DNA of 13,870 bases. It comes from Porticoccaceae bacterium. GTDB lineage: Bacteria > Pseudomonadota > Gammaproteobacteria > Pseudomonadales > Porticoccaceae. Of this stretch, positions 7,306 to 13,768 are shown one piece after another (positions within the stretch are counted from its first letter, which is position 1; every line of letters begins with the position of its first letter). A program made the translations under genes and the position numbers. The stretch lies in assembly GCA_023229065.1 (NCBI GenBank), contig JALNZZ010000047.1:1-13870 (forward strand), in the 5' to 3' direction. The notes beneath the pieces were generated by a model. It saw nothing but the letters and a program-made list of their open reading frames with translations, made no database searches and had not been told where the DNA came from.

Positions 7306-8724
7306 ATGAAAAAATTCGCCACCAAGCTATTATGCGCCGCCATCCTGGCAACGCCACTGAGTGGCCTGTCGAGCACCCTCATCGACGTCTACAGCATGGC
7401 GTTGGAGAATGATCCTCAGCTGGGGGCCGCCCGAGCCGCCTACGAGGCGGGTCTCGAATCCCGCAACATTTCCCGCTCGGCCCTGCTACCGCGAGTCGTC
7501 GGCAGTGCGGAATACTCGGAAACAGACTCGGACGAATATACTCGCTCAGTCTTTGTACTGGACGGCACCACTGTCAACTCCGGCTCGCGCGGTAGCGGCG
7601 ATGCCGACCAGACCATCTTTGCCGTGTCCTTGACACAACCTATTTTCAACCTGCCGGCCTGGTACGACCACAAACGCGGCGCCACTATCAGCGAGCAGGC
7701 ACGCACCCGTTTTGCCGCCGATCAGCAGGATTTGATTCTGCGCGTGACAGAGGCTTATTTCAACGTGCTGCGGGCCAGCGAGAATCTCTCCAGCGCCATC
7801 GCCGAGGAAGAGGCCATCAACCGGCAGCTGGAACAGACCCGTCAGCGCTACGAGGTAGGTCTATTACCCATCACTGATGTACACGAGGCCCAAGCGACCT
7901 TTGATGATGCGCGGGTCAACACCCTGGAACTCCGCGGCGCTCTCAACGTCGCATTCGAAGCCCTGGAAGTGCTCACTGGCCAGCCCCACGGCCAACTGGC
8001 AGGCCTGACGGCCAACTTCCCGGTACAGAATCCGGAGCCCGAGAGCCGCGAGGATTGGGTGCTGTTTTCTCTGCAGAACAATCTGGATCTGAAGGCCGCC
8101 CAGCTCGCCCGCGACGCTGCCAGCCACAACGCTGACGCGCGCAAGGCCGAGCACTTGCCTACCCTGACCGGCTCTTACAATTATAGGGACAGCGATCAAG
8201 ACAAAAGTTTCCGTGGTCGCAACCTTAATGGCGACCCCATCAATACCCCATCCCTCAACGAAAACGAGTCCAGTGTGCTGGCGCTGCGACTGGAGATGCC
8301 CATCTTCACCGGGGGGCTGGTCAGCGCCAACCGTCGTCAGGCCTATCACCAGTTTGTGGAAGCGGAAGAACTCGCCCGCGCCGCCCAGCGCAATGTCACC
8401 CAGCAGGCCCGCACCGCCCATCTCAATGTGGTTACCAACGCCGCACGCGTGAAGGCCCGCGCACAAGCCATCACCTCAGCAGAAAGCGCGCTGGAAGCGA
8501 CCCGCGCCGGTTACGAAGTGGGGACTCGCAATATTGTCGATGTGCTGTTTGCCGAGCGAACCCTTTATCAGGCCAAACGCAATTACGCCAATGCCCGCTA
8601 TGACTATATTGCCAGCAATCTGGAACTGAAAAAGGTGGCCGGGCAGCTCAGCCCCGCAGATGTCCAGCAGCTCAACGCCTGGCTCGACCCGGCTCTGGTG
8701 ATTGAGCCCACATTGGTGCGATAA
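7306..8724 (+). CDS. tolC: TolC family outer-membrane channel protein
   Basis: A 472-residue TolC-type outer-membrane channel, the trimeric exit duct for type I secretion and RND/MFS efflux. The start is the ATG at 7306, giving a signal peptide M-K-K-F-A-T-K with a hydrophobic core and cleavage near SGLSS (about residue 23). The mature start TLIDVYSMALENDPQL resembles E. coli TolC (ENLMQVYQQARLSNPEL). The two-fold internal repeat is visible: each half has a long helix with YEVG turns (QRYEVGLLPITDVHEAQ and AGYEVGTRNIVDVLFAE). These are the classic outer-membrane-factor repeat motifs in the helical barrel, with two beta-strand segments per half. Length is close to the unprocessed E. coli protein (493). 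It is divergent from nudF as in E. coli, and its last 53 bases overlap the 3' end of waaA. Confidence 0.95.
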   Translation: MKKFATKLLCAAILATPLSGLSSTLIDVYSMALENDPQLGAARAAYEAGLESRNISRSALLPRVVGSAEYSETDSDEYTRSVFVLDGTTVNSGSRGSGDADQTIFAVSLTQPIFNLPAWYDHKRGATISEQARTRFAADQQDLILRVTEAYFNVLRASENLSSAIAEEEAINRQLEQTRQRYEVGLLPITDVHEAQATFDDARVNTLELRGALNVAFEALEVLTGQPHGQLAGLTANFPVQNPEPESREDWVLFSLQNNLDLKAAQLARDAASHNADARKAEHLPTLTGSYNYRDSDQDKSFRGRNLNGDPINTPSLNENESSVLALRLEMPIFTGGLVSANRRQAYHQFVEAEELARAAQRNVTQQARTAHLNVVTNAARVKARAQAITSAESALEATRAGYEVGTRNIVDVLFAERTLYQAKRNYANARYDYIASNLELKKVAGQLSPADVQQLNAWLDPALVIEPTLVR

Positions 8725-9976
8725 CCTCCAGCAGGCGCGCCATGGCGCCACGGTTGGCCTCTGCCACCGTGCGCGCGCGCTCTCCCATCGCCCGCCTGCC
8801 CTCTTCGTCTGCGAGCAGGCGGACAACAACAGCAGCAATTTGCTCGCTGTCATCGCAAATCGCCAGCCCATCAGCCTCTACCAGCAATCGCGCCACCTCG
8901 GTAAAATTGAAAAGCGATGGCCCCGACAGCACTGGTACTCCCCAGGCGGCGGGCTCGATGAGATTGTGGCCGCCCACTTCCACCAGGCTGCCGGCCACAA
9001 AGGCCAGGTCACAGGCACCAAAAAAATCCAGCAGTTCTCCCATGGTATCGCCCAGCAGAATCTGGCAGCGCTCATCCGGCGCCGTACCCTCGCTACGCCG
9101 CGTCACACAGTAGCCGCGACTTTCTGCCAGCGCAGCCACTTCGCCGAAGCGTTCGGGGTGGCGCGGCACCAGCACCAGCAAAGTCCTGGGGTGATATTCC
9201 AGCACCCGGGCAAAAGCATCGAGCAAGATAGCGTCCTCGCCGCGATGGGTGCTGGCCACCAGCCACACAGGGCGCTCGCTCCCGTCGCGCCACTGTCGGG
9301 CCAGCTCCGCAGCGCGCTGGCGGCGAGCGGCATCGATCTCCAGATCAAACTTGATATTGCCGGTGGTGACCAGCCGCTCGGGGGGCAGACCCAGCTCGAC
9401 AAAACGCCGACCGTCAGCCGGTGTCTGGGCAGCCACTGCCGACAGATCGGCCAACATCCCACGCGTCAGGGGAGCCAGGCGCCGATACCCCGCCGCCGAA
9501 CGGGCCGACAAACGCGCATTGGCAAGCACCACAGGTACGCCGCGGCGAGCGCAGCCGCTGAGGACATTGGGCCACAGTTCAGTTTCCATGATCACCGCTA
9601 GGTCGGGGTGAGTCCGGTCGAGGAAGCGGCTCACAGCACCCGGCAGGTCGTAGGGTGCATACACATGGTGGACACTGTCGCCACAGGCGGCACGTACCCG
9701 CTCCGAGCCAGTGGGCGTCATGGTAGTCACCACCAGGCGCGCCTCGGGGTAATCTCGTTGCAGGGCGCGGATCAACGGCAGCGCAGCGAGAGTTTCACCC
9801 ACTGACACGGCATGCACCCAGATCACTTGCTCAGCGGAGGTAAGCGACGGCCCCAGGCCGAAGCGCTCACCCCAACGCTGCGCATAGGCGGGCGCACGGC
9901 GGGCGCGCCACAGCAGACGGACGGCCACCAATGGCAGCAGCAGGTAGAACAGTATGGTGTATATCAATCTTGGCAA
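8672..9976 (-). CDS. waaA: 3-deoxy-D-manno-octulosonic acid (Kdo) transferase
   Basis: WaaA adds Kdo from CMP-Kdo to lipid IV-A at the cytoplasmic face of the inner membrane, the first sugar of the LPS core. The 434-residue product is a GT30 enzyme. It has an N-terminal membrane anchor (residues about 4-22), K/R-A-P-A-Y-x-x-R-W-G-E-R, the catalytic glutamate in VSVGETLAALPL (Glu61), TTMTPTGSERV, YAPYDLP, METELWPN (130-137), ANARLSARSAAGY, LVPRHPERF and GGHNLIEPAAWGVPV. The start is a TTG at 9976, with a G-rich GGGGGTG about five bases upstream. No ATG or GTG lies in frame before the next upstream stop, and alignment with the E. coli start (MLELLYTALLY) supports it. Its 3' end runs 53 bases into tolC. 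E. coli-type enzymes add two Kdo residues; the number here cannot be told. Confidence 0.95.
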   Translation of the reverse strand: MPRLIYTILFYLLLPLVAVRLLWRARRAPAYAQRWGERFGLGPSLTSAEQVIWVHAVSVGETLAALPLIRALQRDYPEARLVVTTMTPTGSERVRAACGDSVHHVYAPYDLPGAVSRFLDRTHPDLAVIMETELWPNVLSGCARRGVPVVLANARLSARSAAGYRRLAPLTRGMLADLSAVAAQTPADGRRFVELGLPPERLVTTGNIKFDLEIDAARRQRAAELARQWRDGSERPVWLVASTHRGEDAILLDAFARVLEYHPRTLLVLVPRHPERFGEVAALAESRGYCVTRRSEGTAPDERCQILLGDTMGELLDFFGACDLAFVAGSLVEVGGHNLIEPAAWGVPVLSGPSLFNFTEVARLLVEADGLAICDDSEQIAAVVVRLLADEEGRRAMGERARTVAEANRGAMARLLEVIAPMWAQSPEPGRARR

Positions 9977-10096
9977 GAGGCACCCCCGGGTAGAGGATAA
10001 CGGCGAGCTCGATCAACCGCAAAGAGTTTAGCTGCCGTCCGCTGCCCCACTGGCTCAAACCGCTATAATGTCGGCACATTGCTTGCGGAACTCACC
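9977..10096. promoter_or_regulatory. divergent waaA / FAD oxidoreductase intergenic region with consensus -10
   Basis: On the plus strand a perfect TATAAT lies at 10064-10069. The best -35 is poor (CTGCCC, 10042-10047, 16-base spacer). Transcription would start near 10076, about 20 bases before the oxidoreductase ATG. No clear minus-strand promoter for waaA was found. The 120-base gap holds no further gene. Confidence 0.5.
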
Positions 10097-11326
10097 ATGC
10101 AGACCACCTACAGTGTCGACGTGGCCATCATCGGCGGTGGCATCGCCGGCCTCTGGACCCTCAATCACCTGGTTCACCAAGGCTATAACGCCGTGTTACT
10201 GGAGCACCAGGGGCTCGGCGGTGGTCAGACACTGGCCAGCCAGGGCATGATCCACGGCGGCATGAAGTACACCCTCGGCGGCGCCCTCACCGGCGCATCG
10301 GAAGCCATCGCCGATATGCCCGACCACTGGCGCGCCTGCCTACGCGGCGAGGGCGACGTGGACTTGCGTGGCACCAAGCCCCTGAGCGAACACTTCCATA
10401 TGTGGTCCACCGCGAGCCTCAGCTCCCGGCTGGGAGGCTTTCTCGCCAGCAAGGCAGTCCGCGGCCGGGTCGACCCTTTGAACCGAGAGCAGTTGCCCGA
10501 ACTCTTCCGCCACCACAGCTTTCGCGGCAAGGTTTATCGCTTGGTGGATATGGTGATGGACACCCCGAGCTTGGTGCGTACCTTGGCCGCCAACATGGCC
10601 GGGCGGCTATTCGCTGTTGACTGGCACGATGCCGACCTGGTGGTCGATGACAGTGGAGCCTGCCGTTTGTCGGTGGACAATGGCAACGCCTTTTCACTCA
10701 GCGCTGCGGCCTGGGTATTCAGTGCTGGCGAAGGCAACGAGGCCCTGCTGACAAAAGTCGGCAGCAGCACGCCGCGGATGCAGCGCCGCCCCCTCAAGCA
10801 GGTCATGGTGCGCCACCATCTACCCTACCGCTTCTACGGCCACTGCCTGGGCGCCGAAACCACACCGCGACTGACCATCTCCAGCCACCCTCTCAGCGAC
10901 GGCAGTCAGGTGTGGTATCTGGGCGGCAGCCTCGCCGAAAAAGGTGCCGGCCAGAGCGATGCCGAGGTCTTGGCCTCGGCCCAGGCAGAACTGGCGGACT
11001 TGATGCCCTGGCTGAACTTCAGCGACGCTCAGTGGGCAGTGCTGGCAGTGGATCGCGCGGAACCGCGCCAGCGCAACCTGGCTCGCCCTGACCAGGCCTT
11101 TGCCGACTGGGCCAGGGGCGCGGACGGCACCGCGCTGAATGCCATCGCCGCCTGGCCCACCAAACTGACCCTGGCCCCCAATCTGGCGCGCCAGGTATCT
11201 GAGCGCCTGCTGGAACGCGAGCTGCGCCCCTCTGGCGCGCCCCCACCAGCCCTGCCTCTGGCAGCGCCCCCCATCGCTGCCACGCCTTGGGCCACCGCTT
11301 TTGGAGTTGCCGATGCAACAGCCTGA
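10097..11326 (+). CDS. FAD-dependent oxidoreductase, DAO / glycerol-3-phosphate dehydrogenase-like
   Basis: A 409-residue flavoprotein of the D-amino-acid oxidase superfamily. The Rossmann dinucleotide motif is VDVAIIGGGIAGLWTLNHL with G-G-G-I-A-G at 13-18 and the ribose-binding acidic residue Glu36. It is followed by GLGGGQTLASQGMIHGGMKY (39-58), the usual FAD-contacting loop of this superfamily. There is no signal peptide. The ATG at 10097 is chosen over a TTG six codons earlier because CGGA lies about seven bases before it. The C-terminus is a proline- and alanine-rich tail (about residues 375-409) without obvious fold. The next gene overlaps by 14 bases, so the two are an operon. From memory a similar pair occurs downstream of waaA in Pseudomonas (PA4991-PA4992). 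The substrate is unknown; an alpha-hydroxy acid, amino acid or polyol phosphate would all fit the fold. Confidence 0.8.
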   Translation: MQTTYSVDVAIIGGGIAGLWTLNHLVHQGYNAVLLEHQGLGGGQTLASQGMIHGGMKYTLGGALTGASEAIADMPDHWRACLRGEGDVDLRGTKPLSEHFHMWSTASLSSRLGGFLASKAVRGRVDPLNREQLPELFRHHSFRGKVYRLVDMVMDTPSLVRTLAANMAGRLFAVDWHDADLVVDDSGACRLSVDNGNAFSLSAAAWVFSAGEGNEALLTKVGSSTPRMQRRPLKQVMVRHHLPYRFYGHCLGAETTPRLTISSHPLSDGSQVWYLGGSLAEKGAGQSDAEVLASAQAELADLMPWLNFSDAQWAVLAVDRAEPRQRNLARPDQAFADWARGADGTALNAIAAWPTKLTLAPNLARQVSERLLERELRPSGAPPPALPLAAPPIAATPWATAFGVADATA

Positions 11327-12158
11327 CAGTTCCGTCTCCCCCCCTCTCCCCAGACGCCCTCTCGGCAGCACCGGAATGGCTACCAGCATCCTCGGCCTTG
11401 GCACTGTCAAGCTGGGCCGCGACCAGGGAGTCAAATACCCCTCTGGATTCACGATTCCCGACGACCAGGCCGCCCGCCAACTGCTGGCTCAAGCCCGGGA
11501 GCTGGGTATCAACCTGATCGACACCGCGCCCGCCTACGGCACCAGCGAGGAGCGCCTTGGCCCCTTGTTGCAGGGGCAGCGCCAGGAGTGGCTGATCTGC
11601 TCCAAGGTGGGCGAAGAGTTCTGCGATGGTCGCTCGTCATTCGATTTTTCCCCTGCCCACACTCGCTTCAGCGTCGAGCGCAGTCTGCGCCACCTGGGTA
11701 CCGATTATCTCGACCTGGTGCTGGTGCACTCAGACGGCAATGACGAGGACATCATTCTCAACCAGGGCGTGCTGGACACCCTTGCAAGACTGAAACAGGA
11801 GGGCAAGCTGAGAGCCTTTGGCATGTCCACCAAAACCGTGGCGGGTGGACTTCTTGCTGCCGAGCACTGCGACTGCGTGATGGTCACCTGGAATTTGACC
11901 CACCATGAGGAAGTACCGGTAATCGACCGCTGTCATGCACTCGGCAAGGGAGTGTTAATCAAGAAAGCGCTGGCCAGTGGCCATCTGGCAACCGCTGAGA
12001 ACGCCCCCAACCCCAACGAAGCTCCCGCGACCGGCCCGGTGGCGGCAAGTCTGGCGATGATCTTTGCACACCCCGGGGTATCCAGCGCCATTGTCGGCAC
12101 CATCAATCCATCCCACTTGGCGGCCAATGTCGCGGCGGCTATCGCTGCCGCCCGCTGA
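11313..12158 (+). CDS. aldo/keto reductase family oxidoreductase
   Basis: A 281-residue NADPH-type aldo/keto reductase. The full catalytic tetrad is visible: Asp70 and Tyr75 (LIDTAPAYGTSEERLG), Lys98 (ICSKVG) and His139 (LVLVHSDG). RPLGSTGMATSILGLGTVKLG (residues 15-35) is the usual beginning of the barrel, and SSAIVGTINPSHLAANV is the C-terminal cofactor-binding loop. The ATG at 11313 has GGAG six bases upstream; this site lies within the end of the FAD oxidoreductase gene, so the two are probably translationally coupled. The protein is somewhat shorter than many aldo/keto reductases (about 320 residues). The substrate is not predictable from sequence; pairing suggests the two enzymes act on related metabolites. 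Confidence 0.88.
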   Translation: MQQPDSSVSPPLPRRPLGSTGMATSILGLGTVKLGRDQGVKYPSGFTIPDDQAARQLLAQARELGINLIDTAPAYGTSEERLGPLLQGQRQEWLICSKVGEEFCDGRSSFDFSPAHTRFSVERSLRHLGTDYLDLVLVHSDGNDEDIILNQGVLDTLARLKQEGKLRAFGMSTKTVAGGLLAAEHCDCVMVTWNLTHHEEVPVIDRCHALGKGVLIKKALASGHLATAENAPNPNEAPATGPVAASLAMIFAHPGVSSAIVGTINPSHLAANVAAAIAAAR

Positions 12159-12182
12159 AGCGACGGCCTCGCTGCACAAAAA

Positions 12183-12213
12183 TTACACACTTCTTGTACC
12201 GACTTGCTAGAAT
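12183..12213 (+). promoter_or_regulatory. extended -10 promoter for the L,D-transpeptidase gene
   Basis: TAGAAT (12208-12213, five of six consensus matches) is preceded by TGC, forming a TG-n extended -10. A TTACAC at 12183-12188 could act as a loosely spaced -35 (19 bases). Transcription would start near 12220, so the perfect palindrome at 12226-12249 would be almost at the 5' end of the message. It lies in the 129-base gap after the aldo/keto reductase gene. Confidence 0.5.
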
Positions 12214-12225
12214 CCGCGCTTTTAG

Positions 12226-12259
12226 CCAGGGCCTGTTAACAGGCCCTGGTCCACTTTTT
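12226..12259 (+). terminator. 24-base perfect palindrome plus T-run (terminator or 5' leader hairpin)
   Basis: Positions 12226-12249 form a perfect 12+12 inverted repeat, which folds as a ten-pair GC-rich stem (CCAGGGCCTG) with a TTAA loop. A run of five T residues follows at 12255-12259 after a five-base gap. It can terminate transcription from the aldo/keto reductase operon. Because the predicted transpeptidase promoter is upstream of it, it would also be the first structure in that mRNA, as a stabilising cap or an attenuator. The offset T-run makes it a less than ideal terminator. Confidence 0.65.
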
Positions 12260-12287
12260 ACAAGCTCTTTTGCAGGACGTCATCCCG

Positions 12288-13208
12288 ATGGCTTTTCGCC
12301 CCTTCCACTCGCTTCTAACCGCCACCTTGCTGGCAGTTGCCTTCCTGGTCAGTGCCAGCGTCCAGGCGCTGACCTTCCGCCTGCCGGAAAATAACGACGA
12401 GGTCGTTGGCGACAACATGACCTACACCACCGGCTACGAGGATACTTTCGTCGCCATCGGTCGCGTCTACGGCCTGGGTTTTCGCCAGATGATGAACGCC
12501 AACCCCGACGTTCATCCCTGGGTGCCCGGTGAAGGCACCGAAATCACCCTGCCCCTGTCCTATATCCTGCCCCAGGAAAGTCGCGAAGCCATCGTTCTCA
12601 ACCTGGCTGAATTTCGCATGTACCACTTTCTCCCGGAGAAAAATACCGTGCGCAGCTACGGGGTGGGCATCGGCCGTGAAGGCTGGGAGACACCGCAGAC
12701 GGAAACCCGGGTAACCAGCGTGGCCGCCAACCCGTCCTGGACACCACCGGAGTCTATCCGTCGCGAACATGCCGAGCGTGGCGACATCCTCCCCCGCGTC
12801 GTGGCTCCAGGCCCGGACAACCCCCTCGGCCAATACGCAGTACGACTGGCACTGCCCAGCTATCTGTTTCACGGTTCCAACAAGCCGATCGGCGTGGGCA
12901 TGAGAGTAAGCCACGGCTGCATCCGCCTGTACGACGGCGATATCGAGGAGCTGGCTCACTCTGTCAGCCCCGGCACCCCCGTGCGCATCATCAACGAGCC
13001 CGTGAAGGCCGGCTGGCTGCGCGGCCGCCTGTACCTGGAAGTGCACCCCCAACTGGAAGAGGATATGGACAAGCCTTTGGGGTTTGACGCCGTGATTGAG
13101 GCGGCGCTGGTACGGCGTCCTAATCATGGCATCACCGTGGACTGGGACAAAGTCCGGCTAGCAGTGGAAGAACAACGCGGCTACCCCATCGATATCACTC
13201 GGGACTGA
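12288..13208 (+). CDS. L,D-transpeptidase, YkuD domain (ErfK/YbiS/YcfS/YnhG type)
   Basis: A periplasmic 306-residue L,D-transpeptidase. It has a signal peptide (hydrophobic 9-25, likely cut after Val-Gln-Ala at 27), a LysM-like segment (about 45-92: TYTTGYEDTFVAIGRVYGLGFRQMMNANPDV with W-V-P-G-E-G-T) and a YkuD catalytic domain (about 100-237) with HGSNKPIGVGMRVSHGCIRLYDGDIEELA, catalytic Cys211 in SHGC and His195 in HGSN. This architecture matches the E. coli ErfK/YbiS/YcfS group that joins Lpp to the peptidoglycan diaminopimelate. The ATG at 12288 follows AGGA at 12274-12277, a ten-base gap; an upstream TTG is not preferred because the ATG gives a normal signal peptide. A C-terminal extension of about 65 residues follows the domain. 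It faces an Lpp-like gene across a shared terminator, which suggests but does not prove that lipoprotein as acceptor. Confidence 0.92.
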   Translation: MAFRPFHSLLTATLLAVAFLVSASVQALTFRLPENNDEVVGDNMTYTTGYEDTFVAIGRVYGLGFRQMMNANPDVHPWVPGEGTEITLPLSYILPQESREAIVLNLAEFRMYHFLPEKNTVRSYGVGIGREGWETPQTETRVTSVAANPSWTPPESIRREHAERGDILPRVVAPGPDNPLGQYAVRLALPSYLFHGSNKPIGVGMRVSHGCIRLYDGDIEELAHSVSPGTPVRIINEPVKAGWLRGRLYLEVHPQLEEDMDKPLGFDAVIEAALVRRPNHGITVDWDKVRLAVEEQRGYPIDITRD

Positions 13209-13242
13209 GCTGCCCCGCTAACGTCAGTGAAAAGCGCGCATC

Positions 13243-13272
13243 AAAAAAGGCTGCCCGAGGGCAGCCTTTTTT
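13243..13272. terminator. bidirectional intrinsic terminator
   Basis: A perfect inverted repeat pairs 13243-13256 (six A, then GGCTGCCC) with 13259-13272 (GGGCAGCC, then six T), separated by GA. Each strand has a GC stem with a tetraloop and a six-base T-run, so it can end both the plus-strand transpeptidase transcript and the minus-strand lipoprotein transcript. It lies 34 bases past the transpeptidase stop and 20 bases past the lipoprotein stop. Confidence 0.93.
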
Positions 13273-13292
13273 GACCAGAGAGCAAAAACAGC

Positions 13293-13538
13293 TTATTTGC
13301 GGCCTACGCTCTCGGACAGACGGGTGACGGCGGCATTGGCGTCGTTAGCGGCACGCAGTGCCTGATCAGCGGTTTGCTGAGCGCGCTGAGCAGCAGCCAT
13401 GGCAGCGTCAGCAGACTGCTGAGCGGCGTTGGCCTTGGCTTCAACGGCGTCGATACGAGCATTGGACGAGCAGCCAGTGGCCAGCAGCAGAGCCAGACCC
13501 ATGGCAGCCAGAGCAGATTTAGTCATTACTGATTTCAT
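13293..13538 (-). CDS. Lpp/OprI-like murein lipoprotein
   Basis: A small outer-membrane lipoprotein of 81 residues. The signal peptide MKSVMTKSALAAMGLALLLATGC has a lipobox L-A-T-G-C with the lipidated Cys23, and the +2/+3 serines favour export to the outer membrane. The mature part of 59 residues is almost the length of E. coli Lpp (58). It is very rich in alanine and glutamine with heptad spacing (IDAVEAKANAAQQSADAAMA and AQRAQQTADQALRAANDANA), a trimeric coiled-coil pattern as in Lpp and Pseudomonas OprI. It ends in Gly-Arg-Lys; the terminal lysine is the residue that Lpp and OprI couple to peptidoglycan. The ATG at 13538 has GAGG eight bases upstream. It converges on the L,D-transpeptidase gene. 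Likely a very abundant structural protein; the name lpp or oprI fits but is not asserted. Confidence 0.92.
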   Translation of the reverse strand: MKSVMTKSALAAMGLALLLATGCSSNARIDAVEAKANAAQQSADAAMAAAQRAQQTADQALRAANDANAAVTRLSESVGRK

Positions 13539-13768
13539 TGTTTTGCCCTCTTAAATGTGGACTTACTTGTTTACCGTGGTTAATTTGCCTGTTGTATCAC
13601 ATTACCGGACACAAACGTGCAACAGATTATCCCTCATATTTCATAACTCTAAAACAACATTTTGAGATTTACCATAAATTTATTCCCAGCCCCGGATCAT
13701 CGTGCTGCTTTAGAGCCCGCCAGCACAGCCACCGGCACCACAGCAGACCACCTTTCAGCCCCCTGCTA
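13539..13768 (-). promoter_or_regulatory. lipoprotein upstream region with candidate promoter
   Basis: This 230-base gap between hldE and the lipoprotein gene is unusually AT-rich over 13540-13690, as expected for a strong promoter. On the minus strand GATAAT (13626-13631) lies 17 bases from TTTTAG (13649-13654), which would give a leader of about 80 bases; the -35 is poor. A GTGCTG/CAGCAC inverted repeat (13702-13707 and 13721-13726) without a T-run may follow hldE. No other gene is seen here. Confidence 0.35.

Noticed and set aside
8768..8780. Alternating CG-rich tract of 13 bases, a possible Z-DNA segment.
   Set aside because: It lies inside waaA coding sequence (Arg/Ala codons in a GC-rich gene) and is too short to suggest a function.
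8476..8871. Minus-strand frame containing K-L-L-L-L-L-S-A-C-S, resembling a lipoprotein signal.
   Set aside because: It is out of frame within the strongly supported waaA 3' end and antisense to tolC. The lipobox-like run is chance, and no ribosome site or lipoprotein-like mature region follows.
8702..9601. 300-residue open frame on the plus strand after tolC.
   Set aside because: It is antisense to waaA, rich in His, Gln and Arg in the way typical of shadow frames in GC-rich genes, and shows no domain.
12315..13127. 270-residue minus-strand open frame under the L,D-transpeptidase.
   Set aside because: Antisense shadow of a gene with a clear catalytic motif; His/Val/Gly-rich with no family resemblance.
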